From contig NZ_CP052860.1 of NCBI RefSeq assembly GCF_012935715.1, positions 4,898,001 to 4,962,000 on the forward strand: DNA of 64,000 bases. The letters are read 5' to 3'. The notes below the pieces were generated by a model that was given only the letters and a program-made list of their open reading frames with translations, did not search any database and was not told where the DNA came from. The stretch is from Pseudomonas sp. ADAK13 (GTDB lineage: Bacteria; Pseudomonadota; Gammaproteobacteria; Pseudomonadales; Pseudomonadaceae). The position numbers and the translations under genes are program-made. This document shows positions 9,715 through 19,513 of the stretch, piece by piece (within the stretch, counting starts at the first letter, position 1; the number at the start of each line of letters is the position of its first letter).

Positions 9715-10509
9715 AAACAAGAGAATTGTACAATTTTAGGCCCAGCTTTCAGTTTGGAGGATGCTGCGGAATTCGCTCCGCGGCTTGTCCTCGGGTTAGT
9801 TTTTGATAAAGACAGCCAAGCATGGCGGCTAGTAGCACATTAACCACTTGCATTGGGCGTTCTTCGGTTACACAACTGTCTAGGCGCTCTATACGCAGAG
9901 TCATGGAGCATGGGCTTACCTTTCATAAATCGCGTCAATACTTTTCTTCGACATCCCGAGATATCTCAGAATTCATTGATTGGAATGGACACGTTGAATT
10001 CGCAGCGCTCAACTTTCATCATTACACTGAATCAAAATAGGATACCGATGCACCAGTCCGTATCATTTTACTGGGGATTACGACACCTCCAGAGGCAATA
10101 TCGCTCTACCCGTCGACTATACGAAGTGTCGAAATCGGCATCCTTGTTGCATCTTTATTGCCTGTATTTCAGATAAAGGCCTGCTCGATCTTAATCGTTG
10201 CTCGCACGGGCACATCTCGACGGAAACAGGGCCGGCGGAAGTGAAAGCTCACCCTGGGAGATTGCTGAAAATATTGCGTAATTTATCCTGGATACGGTGA
10301 GGGCTCGAACATTATGCAGGGGGTTCAGCAGGGATTACCCGACGATCACGCAACTTAGGTCCGAAGCAGACACTTGCACCGGATTATTTTTTTTGGAGGG
10401 GGTGGCTCGGAATGAATTACCATTTCCAAAAAGCAGACTCAGTTCGCTTCACGTCAAGAAGCATAAGTCGATAGCACTCCGTACGGCATCTGAGTCAACA
10501 CGTATTTTA
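9715..10509. other. Low-complexity AT-leaning spacer, no gene recognised
   Basis: Frames of about 70-107 codons occur on the plus strand (for example 9853-10176), but they have no family resemblance, poor composition and no convincing ribosome sites. No RNA gene or repeat was seen. Confidence 0.45.
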
Positions 10510-10773
10510 TTATTTGGTTTTCGTCTTAACAATTAAGCGCCACTCAATTTTACGAGCATTTTTACCGATATGTTCATGCGATACTGGAAAAGGCTCCCCT
10601 TTGGGTGAAGCAAGTTCATCATCGCACCCTTCGCACCGGTAGATACCTGATGCAGGGGCTAGGTTACCCACTTTGTATGGGGTGTTCCACTCAATATTGG
10701 TAAATATGAAACATAGGTTTGAGTTAGGTGCTGAACAGCTTTTTCGAATACAAGTGCCATCTTCTGCTGGTCC
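10510..10773 (-). pseudogene. Cys-rich small protein, start lost
   Basis: An 87-codon frame without an ATG/GTG/TTG start, so probably a truncated or frameshifted gene. Residues include EDGTCIRKSCSAPNSNLCFI, YKVGNLAPASGIYRCEGCDD, and a tail ending EWRLIVKTKTK before TAA. The cysteine pairs (CIRKSC, CEGC) suggest metal binding. The APASGIYRC core resembles small conserved bacterial proteins of unknown function (from memory, not searched). Another frame offers ATG with upstream AAGGA (MALVFEKAVQHL), so one indel may have separated start from body. It lies downstream of the HDOD gene on the same strand. Confidence 0.5.
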
Positions 10774-10924
10774 TTAATAATAGTGATGATTCAATGATTT
10801 TCATCGAGCGAAAATCTGATTCTAAAACCTTTTGCTTTGAGTCTCGCCAACTATAAAAATTTTTACTTTTGTCGGCCTGTTCAAAGCATTATTCATAGTA
10901 AATAAATATTTATTTTGCTTTCGG

Positions 10925-11803
10925 TCATCGATAGCTTGTCGCGCCGAAATCAATAATGTCATTTTTAATCTGTGAGAATTCGTACTCGCTCAGCCCTACC
11001 TGTTCAAGGATTTCAGCGCCCACAATTTTCCATTCATAGTCTATTTTTTGGTTGCCAAGGATCTTTGAAGATTTACATATGTTATCTGCCATTTTCAGAA
11101 TAGCTAGATGTTGTTTGACACGCATAGTGCAAGGTGATTTGTGCTTAAATATAGGTATCACATTATGATGATATGCTATAGAAATACAGAGATCGTCAGG
11201 TAGTTGCCAAGCTTTTGAAATGTAATGTCCTACTACAGCATGATTCGTATTAAAATGTATATTTTCATAATCTACGACACGCCTGTTCTCGGAGACTTCA
11301 GCATATGCCGTTTCCAATGTAGGGAAATAGTTAGCAAAACGCTTCATCATTAGAGGTATGCCACAGTCATGGAATAAACCCAGTGCGTACATCTCATCCG
11401 GATTTTCAGAAGATAAATGCTTCGCCAAGGCTAGCGACGTCATCGCAATGTCCTGAGCGCCATCCCAAAACCTATTGAGTGATATTATTTGATCGTTGCC
11501 TAGCGCTTCTCTCACCGATAGTGAGTTAATAATATTTACTACTGATCGGCTTCCCAGGAGAGAGACCGCTTTATGAATGGAAAGAACTTTTGTGCTTAAG
11601 CCAAAATAAGAAGAGTTTACGAGTTTTAGTAAGGCCCCTGACAGCCCTGGATCTTGGGCGATCAACTTAGATATCTTGCCAAAGTCCGGATCTGGCATGC
11701 ACTGCTCAATTTGTAGGTCTACCATGATTTGGGGTTGCGGCGGTATGACAATCCCTTTTAGGAGTTGCTCAATATCCGCGTTAGAAAGCTTATCCTCATT
11801 CAT
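10925..11803 (-). CDS. HDOD-domain signalling protein
   Basis: 292-aa protein with an HDOD domain (degenerate HD hydrolase fold used in bacterial signalling). The start at 11803 is favoured over 11839 because it overlaps the stop of the gene before it (translational coupling). Domain features: IPPQPQIMVDL near the start, ISKLIAQDPGLSGALLKLVN, LGSRSVVNIINSLSVREALG, then ALGLFHDCGIPLMMKRF and AYHHN. Clearly AT-richer than its neighbours, which suggests horizontal acquisition. HDOD proteins often act with histidine kinases or chemotaxis proteins. The partner here is the upstream gene. Specific role unknown. Confidence 0.88.
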   Translation of the reverse strand: MNEDKLSNADIEQLLKGIVIPPQPQIMVDLQIEQCMPDPDFGKISKLIAQDPGLSGALLKLVNSSYFGLSTKVLSIHKAVSLLGSRSVVNIINSLSVREALGNDQIISLNRFWDGAQDIAMTSLALAKHLSSENPDEMYALGLFHDCGIPLMMKRFANYFPTLETAYAEVSENRRVVDYENIHFNTNHAVVGHYISKAWQLPDDLCISIAYHHNVIPIFKHKSPCTMRVKQHLAILKMADNICKSSKILGNQKIDYEWKIVGAEILEQVGLSEYEFSQIKNDIIDFGATSYR

Positions 11804-12230
11804 GAGTTTTACTCTTATTGAATATATCGTTGTGATCATTTAAAGAGGCTTGCAAATTTTTAATCATGCGCTCCTGTTCCGCACTCTCTAAATCCAATCT
11901 TCCGAGTAGGACGTCAAATAGCTCAATTTGCCAATCGATTAGAACAAAGCACTGCTGCAAAGCATAAATTGTAGAGTCTTTCATGCAAATATCAATATTC
12001 GTGTCTTCAAAAGTATCGATTATCAGGAGGCAGAACTCCGAGGTTTCTTTCATGCCAGTTTGCATGGCAGATTCGGATAGTTCAAAAAGTGTCTGAAAGA
12101 GCTTGGTGCAAGCATCTTTATCATTGGGGAAATGTTCAAAATGCTCAGCGCAAGAACAAAGAACATTGAGCAATGCAGATGCGCGACCAATCAGCAAACC
12201 TTGTTTTGTCCTATAAAAATGTGTATCCAT
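11796..12230 (-). CDS. Hypothetical helical protein coupled to HDOD gene
   Basis: 144-aa soluble, mostly helical protein of unknown function. The start at 12230 (MDTHFYRTKQ) is chosen because GGGAGG lies just upstream. The ORF's earlier ATG would consume that site. Its stop overlaps the HDOD start by 8 bp, so the two are made together. No membrane segment or signal peptide. Segment AEHFEHFPNDKDACTKLFQT and a Leu/Ile-rich helix pattern recall four-helix phosphotransfer (Hpt) or chemotaxis accessory proteins, but no phospho-accepting His motif is clear. I do not recognise the family. Confidence 0.7.
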   Translation of the reverse strand: MDTHFYRTKQGLLIGRASALLNVLCSCAEHFEHFPNDKDACTKLFQTLFELSESAMQTGMKETSEFCLLIIDTFEDTNIDICMKDSTIYALQQCFVLIDWQIELFDVLLGRLDLESAEQERMIKNLQASLNDHNDIFNKSKTHE

Positions 12231-13084
12231 GCTTCCTCCCAAAAACCTACAGATCCAAATTTTTAGGCTGCTCCAAACTTGAGTGTGTAAAAGATGCTAC
12301 GAATTAGCGTCTTGTCGCGCTATTAAAAATTTATGGGTTGAGGTTGTAGAGCAACTCAATCCATTAACTATCTTTTGTGCCAGCTATACTAATGGCTTGC
12401 GGTAGCGAGCCAGTGACGGCAAAAACTATTGACTGGTAGTTCAAAGTGTCAATATCAAGGGCAGCAATTGCAACCTGATAAGTCATAAATAAAGCGATGC
12501 TACTAGTGCGATATTGTGAAGTGCTGGCATATTCCGAAATCGTATTGCATTCATTCGCAATGAACTAATCGGCATCAAGAGCTAAATAGTTTTAAGATGG
12601 GATTTGATTGACAACTAATAGTTCGCTGTCCTAGACAACGTCTGCTCCGATATCAGGACTCTTTGTCTACAGTTGGTTGAATGATCGATAGCAAGAACTC
12701 CTCTGTGTCAACCATTATCGCTATTTAATTTGGTTTTCATGATTTTAATAACTCCTCAAAGGCAATAGCTAGCGGATCTGATAAGCGGCTATTGTCTGTT
12801 GGTAAAACAGTCAGGCAGCTTCTCATGAAGGTACATAGTTTGCGTATTGCCGGGAAGCTAGCGTTTAATCTCTGGAGGGCGATAACTCCACGCCCTTGTT
12901 GCCAGCAGTAATGGCTAAATTCTCCCTTCCATTAAACAGCGCTTACCTGGATTTACCAAAGCTGCCACCATTGATGGCTGTTGATCAATGCATCTGTCCC
13001 GCTGCGCAAACATATTTTCTCTATATTCATACCGCGCGACTTTGAAATCCTGACAGGGGCGAGGCTACAAAAGGTAGCTCGGGA
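12231..13084. other. Spacer, AT-leaning, no gene
   Basis: About 850 bp with many stops on both strands. A short inverted repeat CAATAGC...GCTATTG lies around 12760-12800, too weakly paired to call. The HDOD operon promoter should lie at its left edge. Confidence 0.45.
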
Positions 13085-13837
13085 TCAATTGAGACGGGCC
13101 ACCCAGCGCAGTGGCAACACCTGCATCAAAACCCCCACCACCTTCCACGGCCAAGCAGGAACACAGGCGCTGACAGGTTCGCGTTCTATTGCGCGTACAA
13201 GTGCGTGACATCCGATGTCCTGATCTATCTCAAAAGGCAGCTTTTTAGCTCCAGCATTGAGCTCTGTGCGTATGTAGCCCGGATAAATGGTGCTGACTTT
13301 GATGGGAGTACTTAACAACTCTGCTCGTATGCCTTCACAAAGAAACGCCAAGCCGGCCTTGCTAGCGGCATAGGTTGTCAAGTGTTTCGGCAAACCTCGC
13401 TTGGCGCTCATTGAAGACATCGCAACAAGGTGGCCGGAGTTTTGTTTTCGGAAGATTTCCACGGCCGCTTCACACTGAGCCAACGCGGCAATGAAATTTG
13501 TTTCCGCGGTTTGTCGATTGATGGCAAAGTGTCCAGTGCCTATCCGTCGTCCGTTGCCTACCCCTGCGTTTACGATGATTCGTTCCAGGCTACCGAAGGT
13601 TCTTAAAAAGTCCTGAAAGACTTCGAATACTTGGTCGTGGTCATTCACATCCAGAGACCGCACTTCAATACGAACGTCATAAGACTCTTCCAATCTGTTT
13701 TGAAGATCGGTTAATCGCTCAGTACGCCGAGCACATAGCGCAAGGTTGTAGCCGCGGGCGGCGAACTCATGGGCGAGACCAGCACCCAGCCCCGAACTTG
13801 CGCCCGTAATCAGGACAGTCTTACGCTTTTGCAACAT
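13085..13837 (-). CDS. Short-chain dehydrogenase/reductase (SDR)
   Basis: 250-aa classical SDR, an NAD(P)-dependent oxidoreductase. Cofactor motif TGASSGLGAG (residues 11-20), NAG at 90-92, catalytic Ser around 142, Tyr156 and Lys160 in TYAASKAG. The C-terminal stretch ACVPAWPWKVVGVLMQVLPL is hydrophobic and may associate with membrane. It is the last gene of a four-gene minus-strand operon with a histidine phosphatase, APH-like kinase and acyl-CoA dehydrogenase, so it probably oxidises or reduces an intermediate of acyl-chain catabolism (inference). Confidence 0.88.
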   Translation of the reverse strand: MLQKRKTVLITGASSGLGAGLAHEFAARGYNLALCARRTERLTDLQNRLEESYDVRIEVRSLDVNDHDQVFEVFQDFLRTFGSLERIIVNAGVGNGRRIGTGHFAINRQTAETNFIAALAQCEAAVEIFRKQNSGHLVAMSSMSAKRGLPKHLTTYAASKAGLAFLCEGIRAELLSTPIKVSTIYPGYIRTELNAGAKKLPFEIDQDIGCHALVRAIEREPVSACVPAWPWKVVGVLMQVLPLRWVARLN

Positions 13838-13861
13838 GTCACTCTCCGGATAAATGGGCGT

Positions 13862-14557
13862 TTAGCGCCATGTCAACATGTGGATATGTTCGCCCCGAAA
13901 ATGCGCGTGCTCGTTCAAACTCAAAAGCCTATGTTCGCCGCGGCTATTGTTCTGAACGCAGGTTATGCTGGCGTTGGCAAGCGTCCAATTCACCTGCATA
14001 GCTACTGTGTCACTTAGTCCGAGAAGAGCCTGTGTTATGACGGCGATGACTCCACCTGAAGTGATCACGATATGGGTTTCGCCGCTTTGCGTAATTCTGA
14101 ACAACCTTTCCAGCGTAGCCATGACTCGACGTTTGAACTGAGTCCAAGTTTCGTTATATTCGTCATCTGCATTGCCCTCGTACCAGCGTTTCAATGCGGC
14201 ACTAAACATTTTGGCGAATGCATCCTGAGGCACATTTGCCGCACCAAGCTCATCGAGCATTATTTGGTGATTGTGGTAACGCGGCTCATAGCGCTCGATT
14301 ACCTCTTGGTGGTCGAACTCATCAAAGCCGCGAAGGCTTTGGGGTAAGAACTCCCAGTCAGCGCCCATGAGCAGGCGCTGAGCTGTTTGTAGGTGACGTC
14401 GGAGAGAACCAGTCCATAGGCCATCGATATTTTCGCCGCTCTCTCGCAGGACTCGCCCCAAGTGTTCGGCCTGCTGTATTCCTACATGGGAAAGGGCGTC
14501 ATAGTTAGCCTCACCAAACGACGCCTGACCGTGGCGAATCAAGATAAGTCGTGCCAT
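13862..14557 (-). CDS. Histidine phosphatase family protein
   Basis: 231-aa phosphoglycerate-mutase-like phosphatase. The phospho-accepting RHG triad is at residues 8-10 (LILIRHGQASFG), and the second histidine is in HIVITSGGVIAVI. Start 14557 lies 2 bp after the stop of the kinase gene, showing tight coupling. Substrate not readable. In this operon it may remove phosphate from acyl or hydroxyacyl intermediates made by the neighbouring kinase (inference). Confidence 0.88.
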   Translation of the reverse strand: MARLILIRHGQASFGEANYDALSHVGIQQAEHLGRVLRESGENIDGLWTGSLRRHLQTAQRLLMGADWEFLPQSLRGFDEFDHQEVIERYEPRYHNHQIMLDELGAANVPQDAFAKMFSAALKRWYEGNADDEYNETWTQFKRRVMATLERLFRITQSGETHIVITSGGVIAVITQALLGLSDTVAMQVNWTLANASITCVQNNSRGEHRLLSLNEHAHFRGEHIHMLTWR

Positions 14558-14559
14558 GC

Positions 14560-15690
14560 CTATCCCTTCTCACTCTGGCGAATCAGGCGCAGACAGCGTC
14601 TATGCAACGCATGCCCCATAAGCCAAAAATGCTTGAATCCTGGATTACGTGTTTGCTTATGGTAATAGCGGTAGTAGATCTGCTGAATGATGACTGCTAG
14701 ACGAAACAGGCCGAAGACTTCGTAAAATAACCAGTTTTCAGTCGTTACTCCGGTTTTTTGCTGATAGTAATAAATCACTTCCTGGCGGGTTAGCATCCCC
14801 GGCAAGTGAGTCGGCTGCCGTCGTGATGCGCGAAATAGATAGTTGTCGTCGGGCTCCACCCAATAGGCTAGCATCGTGCCGAGATCCATCAGGGGATCCC
14901 CCAGAGTTGCCATCTCCCAATCCAGAACGCCGATGACACGTGTTGGTTGCTGCACACACAGCACCACGTTGTCGAAACGCCAGTCGTTGTGGATGATGCA
15001 AGTTTTGCTGTCATCGGGAGTATTGGCTTTAAGCCATGCACGCACTTTGCGGTATGACGGAACATTCCATGTCACGCTCTTCTCATACCGCGCGTCCCAG
15101 CCCTCGATTTGGCGCTTGCAGTAGCCAGCGCCCTTGCCTAGATTTTCCAATCCTGCCTTGCGGTAATCAACTTGATGCAGGGCTATGAGCTGATCCAACA
15201 CATTCAAGCACAGCTCTCGAACACGGGTTGCTGTGAAGTTCAAATCGCGAGGAAGGGTGGCGCGAGGGATGATTCCGATAATGCGGTGCATGACATAAAA
15301 ATCGCAACCGATCACTGAATGATCCAAGCATAGTGCGACCATGGTCGGCACTATGGGGTAAGCCGATTTGAGTTGCTTCTGGATGTGGTACTCACGCGCC
15401 ATGTCATGTGCGCCGGCAGCTTTTGTACCTGTTGGTGGGCGCCGCAAGATCAAGTCTTGGTCAGGGTATTCCAGTCGATACGTCCAGTTGGACGCTCCGC
15501 CTGAATATTGGGTTACCTTTGGTTGACCGATCAAATCTTCGAGCTGTGTTTTGAGCCAGCGATCCACCGCAAGCACATCAAGTTCTTCACCAAGGCGTAC
15601 TGCTCCCCCCTGATCGATGGCTGTACTGATTAGGCTTGTGCTTTTGCTGAATTTACCGGCCGCGTCGAGGCTGGATTCACGCTTGTTCAT
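14560..15690 (-). CDS. Phosphotransferase family protein (APH-like, ACAD10/11 kinase type)
   Basis: 376-aa aminoglycoside-phosphotransferase-fold kinase. Catalytic loop CIIHNDWRFDNVV (HxDxxxxN) and metal motif GVLDWEMATLGDP are intact, with a nucleotide-binding segment GGASNWTYRL near residue 65. Such kinases next to acyl-CoA dehydrogenases are the split form of eukaryotic ACAD10/11. In Pseudomonas the related LvaA/LvaC pair phosphorylates 4-hydroxyacyl-CoA and then eliminates phosphate (known). By analogy this pair may degrade hydroxy acids (inference). Its start overlaps the dehydrogenase stop (ATGA). Confidence 0.87.
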   Translation of the reverse strand: MNKRESSLDAAGKFSKSTSLISTAIDQGGAVRLGEELDVLAVDRWLKTQLEDLIGQPKVTQYSGGASNWTYRLEYPDQDLILRRPPTGTKAAGAHDMAREYHIQKQLKSAYPIVPTMVALCLDHSVIGCDFYVMHRIIGIIPRATLPRDLNFTATRVRELCLNVLDQLIALHQVDYRKAGLENLGKGAGYCKRQIEGWDARYEKSVTWNVPSYRKVRAWLKANTPDDSKTCIIHNDWRFDNVVLCVQQPTRVIGVLDWEMATLGDPLMDLGTMLAYWVEPDDNYLFRASRRQPTHLPGMLTRQEVIYYYQQKTGVTTENWLFYEVFGLFRLAVIIQQIYYRYYHKQTRNPGFKHFWLMGHALHRRCLRLIRQSEKG

Positions 15691-16949
15691 TTGCTTGCAC
15701 CTTTTACACCGGCACTCGACTTCGAAAACCCACGTTTAGCGATCTCTACCTTGGCGATGACTCCTTTATGGACCTCGTCCGGTCCATCGGCCAGGCGAAG
15801 GCTACGAGCTTGCGCAAAGAATGCCGTCAGAGGGGCATCGTGACTCAGACCTGCACCTCCGTGTAACTGGATTGCCATATCGACCACTTGTTGCAGAACA
15901 TTGGGAGCAACCACCTTGATTGCGGATATCTCGGTCATTGCGGCGAAGGTCCCCAGTTTGTCCATTTTCCAAGCGGCATACAGTGTCAAAAGTCGAGCTT
16001 GGTCGATCGCAATGCGCGCATCGGCCACCCGCTCGCGATTACCGCCCAAGCTCAGAAGGGGTTTGCCAAAGGCAGATCGTTGCATTCCGCGATCAATAGT
16101 CATTTCGAGTGCCTTTTCAGCGGCGCCGATGCATCGCATACAATGGTGAATTCGGCCAGGGCCAAGGCGACCTTGGGCAATTTCAAACCCCATACCTGGG
16201 CCGCCGATGAAATTGTCGATTGGGACATGCACATTCGTAAAACTAATCTCGCCATGGCCATGCGGTGCGTCGTATTCGCCAAACACTGGCAGCATGCGTT
16301 CAATTTTCACACCTGGGGTATCGAGTGGAACCAGTACCATCGAATGCTGATGATGGCGATCTTTGCTGGCATCCGGTGTATGGGCCATGAAGATGACAAC
16401 CTTGGCGTTCGGGTCACCAATGCCACTTGCCCACCATTTGCGGCCATTGAGGACTACCTGGCCATCCTCAACGATGGCGGTAGCTTGCATGTTGGTGGCG
16501 TCGGAAGAAGCTACTTGAGGCTCTGTCATGCAGAACACAGAGCGAATTTCACCGGCCAACAGAGGCATAAGCCAACGCAGCTTTTGCTCATCACTACCGT
16601 AGCGCCAGAGCACTTCCATGTTTCCGGTGTCAGGGGCGTTGCAGTTGAAAACTGTTGGGGCTAATAGACTGCGACCCATTTGCTCCGCGATCAGCGCGTA
16701 GTCCTGGATTGGAAGACCTGCACCTAGCGTCTCGTCAGGTAGAAACATGTTCCAAAGTCCCTGGCTGCGGGCCTTAGCCTTGAGGTCTTCGAGAATATGC
16801 GGAACCTTCCATTGGCTCCAGGCGCCACCGGGGCAGTTAGCAGCTACCTCTGCCCAGTAAGCCGCTTCAACCGGTTCAATTTCCTCTTTGATGAAGGCTA
16901 CTACCCGGGTAAAGTAATTACGCCCCTTGGTGCTGCTCTCGAAGTACAT
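15687..16949 (-). CDS. Acyl-CoA dehydrogenase family protein
   Basis: 420-aa FAD enzyme, first gene of the operon. Visible: FCMTEPQVASSDATN (flavin/substrate loop), GRKWWASGIGDP, RLGPGRIHHCMRCIGAAEKA, and C-terminal QLHGGAGLSHDAPL. The length and these variants match the ACAD10/11-like subgroup that works with an APH-like kinase rather than classical beta-oxidation enzymes. The upstream region is shared with a divergent LysR gene at 17029, the likely regulator. Confidence 0.92.
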   Translation of the reverse strand: MYFESSTKGRNYFTRVVAFIKEEIEPVEAAYWAEVAANCPGGAWSQWKVPHILEDLKAKARSQGLWNMFLPDETLGAGLPIQDYALIAEQMGRSLLAPTVFNCNAPDTGNMEVLWRYGSDEQKLRWLMPLLAGEIRSVFCMTEPQVASSDATNMQATAIVEDGQVVLNGRKWWASGIGDPNAKVVIFMAHTPDASKDRHHQHSMVLVPLDTPGVKIERMLPVFGEYDAPHGHGEISFTNVHVPIDNFIGGPGMGFEIAQGRLGPGRIHHCMRCIGAAEKALEMTIDRGMQRSAFGKPLLSLGGNRERVADARIAIDQARLLTLYAAWKMDKLGTFAAMTEISAIKVVAPNVLQQVVDMAIQLHGGAGLSHDAPLTAFFAQARSLRLADGPDEVHKGVIAKVEIAKRGFSKSSAGVKGASK

Positions 16950-16995
16950 AGCCGAATTCTCTGGTGAATTGCGGTCATCCTACAAACTTGCGTAT

Positions 16996-17021
16996 GATGA
17001 GCGAAATGATAAATACTCATC
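16996..17021. promoter_or_regulatory. Candidate LysR operator (GATGAG-N14-CTCATC)
   Basis: A 6-bp inverted repeat with 14-bp spacer between the divergent acyl-CoA dehydrogenase and LysR genes, 8 bp before the LysR start. Position and dyad fit a LysR-type site. Not proven. Confidence 0.45.
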
Positions 17022-17028
17022 GAAAGTC

Positions 17029-17964
17029 ATGAATAAATCTAATGACTCACAAGGTCTAGCAAGGCTTGATCTAAATCTCTTTCGGGTCTTTGCGGTGATT
17101 TACCAGGAGCTCAATTTGACTCGCGCGGCTGAACGCCTGTGCATTAGCCAATCAGCGGTCAGTCATTCATTAGCTCGAATGCGTGAACAGCTGGACGATC
17201 CTTTATTTGTCCGAGAGTCGCAGGGAGTGCTGCCAACGCCATTAGCGAAGCGTATCTGGCCGGATGTAGAGGAGGGGCTTCGGTATTTTCAGCGGGCGTC
17301 CAAGCGCAGTGAGAATTTTGATCCATCACGCGATATTGAACAGATCACCTTCGCCATGAATGACGAAGTAGAGCCCACGCTGCTTCCGATTTTGGTGAGT
17401 GCTCTCCGTCAGGAGGCGGCATACATTCGTATCGCTTGCGTCAGGGTCGATCGATCGTCGCTGAAATCTGACTTGGCAACTGGAAGGTTGGATTGCGTCA
17501 TTGATGTTGCCCAGGCCGCAGATGAACAACTCATGCATACCTCATTGACCAAGGATGATTTTGTTGTCATGAGTCGTAGCCAAGCCGTTATTGATTATGC
17601 AACCTACTTGGCGGGTGAGCACGTTACAGTATCGTCCCGAAGGGCAGGGCGCAGCCTGGAAGACTGGGAGCTCGCCAGGTTAGGTATTCATCGCCAAATT
17701 ACGGTACGTGCTCAGCACTATCAGTCGGCCTGTCGATTGGTCGCAGATAGCGATTTGCTCCTGACCATCCCGCGAAGCCTTGCCCAATCACTGAATGCGG
17801 TTTTTAACAACTGCGTCCAAGAGCTGCCGGTGCCCATACGACCCGTCGAACTGCATCTTTTCTGGCATGAAGAGCGGGATAAAAATCCTGGCAGCGTTTG
17901 GTTGCGCGATACCGTGTTAAACGCACTCGGTGCTGTGCGAGTGAGCGAACATTTAAGGCACTGA
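17029..17964 (+). CDS. LysR-family transcriptional regulator
   Basis: 311-aa LysR regulator. The start at 17029 (MNKSNDSQGLARLDLNLFRV) is chosen because the HTH then lies at the usual distance. The longer ORF from 16927 would overlap the neighbouring promoter. HTH: LTRAAERLCISQSAVSHSLA. A ligand domain of the NodD/LinR-like subgroup follows (DPLFVRESQGVLPTPLA). Divergent from the acyl-CoA operon, which it probably controls. Confidence 0.88.
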   Translation: MNKSNDSQGLARLDLNLFRVFAVIYQELNLTRAAERLCISQSAVSHSLARMREQLDDPLFVRESQGVLPTPLAKRIWPDVEEGLRYFQRASKRSENFDPSRDIEQITFAMNDEVEPTLLPILVSALRQEAAYIRIACVRVDRSSLKSDLATGRLDCVIDVAQAADEQLMHTSLTKDDFVVMSRSQAVIDYATYLAGEHVTVSSRRAGRSLEDWELARLGIHRQITVRAQHYQSACRLVADSDLLLTIPRSLAQSLNAVFNNCVQELPVPIRPVELHLFWHEERDKNPGSVWLRDTVLNALGAVRVSEHLRH

Positions 17965-18528
17965 ATCCCCCCCCAAAAAAAACCTTGCCGTGATCAGTAT
18001 CACCTCAATCTGCCGGTAGCCCTGAATCTGCCGGTACGGTGTGGTCTCCCTTATCCGCTTGGATCATCAGATAGCGCACAACCCGTTCAACGGGTATGTC
18101 ACAGTTCTTCCATGATTAAGGTGCGCCCATATGGTTTGAAATTACCTGGAAAGATCCAACTTGCGGACGGCTGGTGTATTTCACTCCGCAGATGGTCGAA
18201 GTCTTCGAGCGGTACATCAAGGGTGAGAACGGTGCAAATGCGGGCGTTATTCTGCTTAATTAGTTTCATGGTATCCACCTGGAGGTCATGCAGCCCAGGT
18301 CTAAGGGGCGTGCGGCTGAAGTATTTTTTTTATGTGGAATAGAAATTCAATGGGAGTGAATATTTTTTCTCCTCGTGGCTCCTAATACGCAATCTGTATT
18401 TATGATGACTCTCCTTAGCTTTCTACACGTCGATTCATCAATGAAAGCCGCCGCATGTCAGATCACCAGAGAGCGCCCGAATAAGCGTATCAATATAGAA
18501 AGGTTATTGCGTAACTAACCAAAAATGC
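17965..18528. other. Spacer between two LysR genes, relics only
   Basis: Begins with a C8/A8 homopolymer run just after the LysR stop. One plus-strand frame around 18160-18265 reads LVYFTPQMVEVFERYIKGEN and ends at TAG, possibly the tail of a lost gene. No complete gene or RNA seen. Confidence 0.35.
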
Positions 18529-19395
18529 TCAAGGTCGTAGGTCCATATTGTTCGCAAAAGACTCAGCAAAATAATCCATCACAGTACGCACAATTATTGA
18601 GCGTTTCATGTCCCGGTGGGTGACTAACCAAATATCACGTGAAAACGACATCCCGTCATGCTCTAACTTTATTAACGCTGAATCTGCATCACCCAAAAAG
18701 CAAGGCAGACCGGCAACCCCCACGCCAGATCGAGCGGCAATTAGATGGCTGCTAATATCGCTAAGTTCGCACACCACTTTGCGGTTGCCTGCTATCTCAA
18801 GTAGCCATCTTTGTTGGGGCATATCGGAGAACTCTTTTTGATATGCAATGAACGCCCAATTCTCCGGTATCGGAAGATCCGAATAAATATGGCTTGCGTA
18901 TAGCTCGAACCGCATCGTTCCCACCCGCCGAGCGACGTTACTCGGTTCGCTCGGGCGAACGTGCCGGACGGCGATATCTGCTTCACCACGGCTTAGAGAG
19001 ACCTGATGCGCCTGCGCGCTGATCGATAACTGAATATCCGGATACTTCTGGCGGAAATCCAACATGCGTGGCGCGATGAAGTGAGTGGTGAGCACAGGGG
19101 ATGCGCTTAATGTAACGCGCCCATTCAACGACACCTGATCGGACTTCACCTGCCGAGTGACGTCGAACGCGACGCTCTCCATGCGCCTTGCCTGTTCAGC
19201 GATCACTGCGCCCGCTGCCGTCAGGCGGCATGCTCGTGGCAGACGCTCGACTAAAACCGTTTGCAGTTCAGCCTCAAGCGCCGCGACTCGTCGACCGACT
19301 GTCGCGTGGTCCACTCCCAATTCGCGTGCGGCACCCGAGAGCGTCCCAGATTTCGCCACAGCTAAAAAATTACGCATGTTTTCCCAGTCAAACAT
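18529..19395 (-). CDS. LysR-family transcriptional regulator
   Basis: 288-aa LysR regulator with HTH at LSGAARELGVDHATVGRRVA. The variant DHATVGRRV is typical of the subgroup that controls small oxidoreductase or transporter genes. Divergent from the quinone oxidoreductase gene at 19514 (118 bp between starts), its likely target. Confidence 0.9.
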   Translation of the reverse strand: MFDWENMRNFLAVAKSGTLSGAARELGVDHATVGRRVAALEAELQTVLVERLPRACRLTAAGAVIAEQARRMESVAFDVTRQVKSDQVSLNGRVTLSASPVLTTHFIAPRMLDFRQKYPDIQLSISAQAHQVSLSRGEADIAVRHVRPSEPSNVARRVGTMRFELYASHIYSDLPIPENWAFIAYQKEFSDMPQQRWLLEIAGNRKVVCELSDISSHLIAARSGVGVAGLPCFLGDADSALIKLEHDGMSFSRDIWLVTHRDMKRSIIVRTVMDYFAESFANNMDLRP

Positions 19396-19513
19396 CGGTG
19401 CAAATTCTCACATTAGCATTGCATGTATGTGGAATTTACATGATAAGCACGCCAAGAATAGCCTTCCGTTTACGGGCTGAAGCCGGATTAACGTATTAGG
19501 GGGCAAAGAAAAA

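Noticed and set aside
10297..10536. Plus-strand frame of 79 codons
   Set aside because: It overlaps the more protein-like minus-strand Cys-rich relic at 10510-10773 and has no recognisable features.
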